Below are positions 61,665 through 64,000 of a stretch of DNA of 64,000 nt, piece by piece (positions within the stretch are counted from its first letter, which is position 1; each line of letters opens with the position of its first letter). Source of the stretch: Guyanagaster necrorhizus (Eukaryota > Basidiomycota > Agaricomycetes > Agaricales > Physalacriaceae); assembly GCF_019112545.1 (NCBI RefSeq), contig NW_025064946.1, positions 34,852-98,851 of the forward strand, given 5' to 3'. The notes beneath the pieces are model-generated. The model was given only the letters and a program-made list of their open reading frames with translations. It was not told the DNA's origin and searched no databases. Made by a program: the position numbers and the translations under genes.

Positions 61665-62042
61665 ATTTTGACCTGTAGAAAGACGGGTCAGTGGTTACAT
61701 CCAAATCTAAACCTCCGAATCCAGCCTCAAATAACGACTTCTGCCTTCATTCTTTCGCTAGGAGGGGCACAAAACGGCAAGGAAGACACTCACGGTGATC
61801 TTCGACGGCTTGCTGACGATGTCGACGGGCCCTGGAGTCTCTTTGTGTCGTTCACAGTGTAGGCGCGCACGAAATTTGGATGCCCTATCTGGGCTTTTTC
61901 CCACGCCAGTGGCATCAAACTGCGGACGGATAAGGAAGGTGCTTCACACCCGTAGCGCTGCTACCGTATCGCGCGACTTGACCACCACCACCTTGGAGTA
62001 GCCAACACTATCTACTAACCACCCGTATATCTCTCTGCCAAC
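61665..62042. promoter_or_regulatory. Divergent promoter of RPS0 and the V-ATPase E gene
   Basis: 378 bp between start codons. It includes the probable 5' UTR intron of RPS0 (about 61673-61793 on the minus strand, GTGAGT to CTACAG). No snoRNA C/D or H/ACA boxes were evident in that intron. Confidence 0.5.
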
Positions 62043-62977
62043 ATGTCGACCCGACCTCTTAACGATGATGAAGTCCTCACTGAATTGAACAAAATGGTAC
62101 CCGGCGGAACCCTTCCTAATGGCGGTTGGCTAATGAACTGGATAGGTCGCTTTCATCAAGCAGGAGGCACTAGAGAAAGCAAGAGAAATAAAGATAAAGG
62201 CAGATGAGGAATTTGCCATTGAGAAGGTGCCCATCCTGCACCTGGATGATGTCCCTAACTAACAACGTCATAAGGCAAAACTGGTCAAGCAGGAACAGCA
62301 AGCTATCGACGCGCAGTACGAGAAGAAGAGAAAGGGCGCAGAGGTCGCCCAGAAGATGTTGGTGTTTTCCGGTCTCCATCACGATACCCTGAACACCCCC
62401 TGCTCTACAGTGCCCAATCTACGTTAACTAACAAATCCCGGCTCAAGCTGCTCCATCAACGCGAACAGCACCTCCAGGAACTCTTTTCTACTTCGCGTTC
62501 AACAGTGCTGACTCTCGCCGGGGATAAGGGGCGCTACGTCCAGTTCCTGGAAGGCTTCATCTCCCAGGGGTTCTTGCAGCTTTTCGAGCCTTCTGTCACC
62601 TTGTACGCTAGAAAGCAAGATGTATCTTTGGTGGAAGAGGCGGCTGCGAATGCTGCGTTGACATACAAAGAGATCAGCGGGCGGAAGGTGAAGTACGATG
62701 TCGAGGGATCTTTGGGTGGAGATGGGTATGTCTCAAGCAGGTTTCTTTCCCAGAAGGAGGACTGACGAGTTATTTAGCGCCGGTGGAATCAAACTTGTCA
62801 GTGGTTCGCGTCGTATTACCATCGACAATACTTTGGATGAGCGTCTGAGGCTCCTCGAAGACCGGGTTCGTTTTGCTTGCTTTCTCTTCTATGACGTACT
62901 GAAATATGCGGTAGATGCTTCCTGAGATCAGGAACGATCTCTTTGGACCTAACGAGAATCGTAAATTTTACACATAA
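62043..62977 (+). CDS. VMA4: V-type proton ATPase subunit E
   Basis: Six exons: 62043-62096, 62146-62226, 62275-62357, 62411-62725, 62778-62865, 62915-62977; 684 nt, 227 residues, the usual family length; introns 48-53 bp. Blocks: LNDDEVLTELNKMVAFIKQE, ALEKAREIKIKADEEFAIEK, LVKQEQQAIDAQYEKKRK, LVEEAAANAALTYKEISG, GGIKLVSGSRRITIDNTLDE, LRLLEDRMLPEIRNDLFGP. Subunit E pairs with subunit G to form the peripheral stalks holding the V1 catalytic head, needed to acidify vacuoles and endosomes. The N-terminal half is the expected long helix. The splice model is confirmed by unbroken family similarity across all junctions. Confidence 0.97.
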
Positions 62978-64000
62978 TCGACATACGCTATCCAGATAAT
63001 TGTATTCATATACCATTCTTGTTACCACCTCGGATCCTTGGCTACAGTCTCAGTTTCTTAGATCTCTTCTCGTGAATCCGTATGGTCAACGTTACTTCGT
63101 CTTTAAACATCGAATAAAAAACAACATGAAGGAAGGCTGCAGATGTTTGAACGCACCAGGCCACATACGTTCGCGCTCTGCAATAGTTATGGTTGTATAA
63201 CCCTCGATTCCAGATGCAGGCTTTCGTGACTGCGTTTGTATGGTCAGCTTGCTTTTGAAATTAACGTGGGTCTCAAGGTTGTACTACAGCTTGATCTGTC
63301 GTGGAAAGCCTCTTGTTTGAACTCCGGAAACAACAACGATACTTGAGATCTGAGATGTCTCGGGTTCAAGACATTGACCGAGCGTTGGTGAGAGAACCCA
63401 CAAACCACTAAAGGGATATATCTCGTACATCCAAACAAATTTCATTGTGCCTAGGAACAAGAGAATCTCGGTGCTTCTCTCCGAGTAGTAGAATCCCCCA
63501 TATGAAGACTGTTATGGGTTAACATAAATGAATAACAGCAATAAAGCAACTGAGGCATATATGTGAATACTATGAGATATCAAAGCTGCTGGACCAACAT
63601 CAGACATAAGTATAACACAGGAATCCACCTTGGGTGTCCACTACATCTCCCACCTATCCGTGCGCAAAGCATCAATTATATCTCTTGCCACGAAACACAC
63701 AACAACTCACCGTAGCGTTAGCAATTAGTTCGTAAACATACAATTTCGTAGCTTCACTCGTTGCCTACAAGAACGAGAGACGTTGAAAAGGGTCATCGAT
63801 CACAAAAAATGGAAAGACGTACGACGAATCCCGTCGGAGGTGCTTTTCCTGTCTCATTTCCCGCACCTACGAGGTCGTGGATCCTCGTCTGGTTCCTGCC
63901 TTGCCATTTCCACCAGACCTGCTCGTATTTTCAATTAAAAAAGCTAAGGGTATCGATAAGAACCAGCGCACATAGTCCAAGTATCCATGATGCATCCAGA
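62978..64000. other. 3' flank of VMA4, no supported gene
   Basis: No recognisable frame. Near the right edge (about 63880-63920, minus) a short basic Gly/Ser/Arg-rich tail after a CAG acceptor (GGNGKAGTRRGSTTS, then stop) could be the last exon of a gene lying beyond the window. This is weak. Confidence 0.3.

Overview
The window is nuclear DNA from a mushroom-forming fungus (Basidiomycota, Agaricomycetes; probably Agaricales, but the species cannot be told). The evidence is dense short introns (about 44-63 bp, GT-AG with a few GC-AG), typical agaric retroelements (Ty3 chromovirus, Ty1/copia), a C-terminal Zn2Cys6 factor and an agaric-type orphan gene. There is no bacterial or phage content.

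Layout. 1-2091: left-truncated, fairly young Ty3-type element on the minus strand (gag plus its 492-bp 5' LTR). 2092-13405: old, strongly CpG-depleted repeat block holding a full-length but dead Ty3 chromovirus (3976-11435, two 470-bp LTRs). 13406-27840: gene-poor stretch of decayed sequence with diverged duplications and a few gene relics. 28039-29635: Zn2Cys6 regulator (minus). 31720-34452: 14-exon NIPA-type Mg2+ transporter (plus) with a 6-nt micro-exon. 34880-35986: dead short-chain dehydrogenase. 39395-40687: F-box protein (minus), divergent from 41317-43697, a Chk2/Rad53/Cds1-type checkpoint kinase. 44630-45949: APH/choline-kinase-fold phosphotransferase (minus). 46442-46819: possible small gene. 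50080-53207: decayed copy and a better-preserved copy of an agaric orphan gene. 53385-58241: Ty1/copia element with perfect CCGGA target duplications, landed in or beside that orphan gene; the broken downstream part follows to 59401. 60674-61664: ribosomal protein S0/uS2 (minus), divergent from 62043-62977, V-ATPase subunit E (plus).

The conserved genes do unrelated housekeeping or signalling jobs (translation, vacuolar acidification, DNA-damage checkpoint, Mg2+ transport, protein turnover) and do not form a cluster. The most striking signal is mutational: in the old Ty3 element the two LTRs differ almost only by transitions, repeatedly as TG in one copy against CA in the other, so each ancestral CpG seems to have been lost independently. 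No CpG was found by eye between 2086 and about 5562. CpG content returns abruptly at the LTR edge of the younger element (2091), which dates the nested insertion after the CpG loss. I did not find a convincing new biological system; the useful unusual points are this CpG-targeted decay, the disrupted and duplicated orphan gene, the micro-exons and the GC-AG introns.
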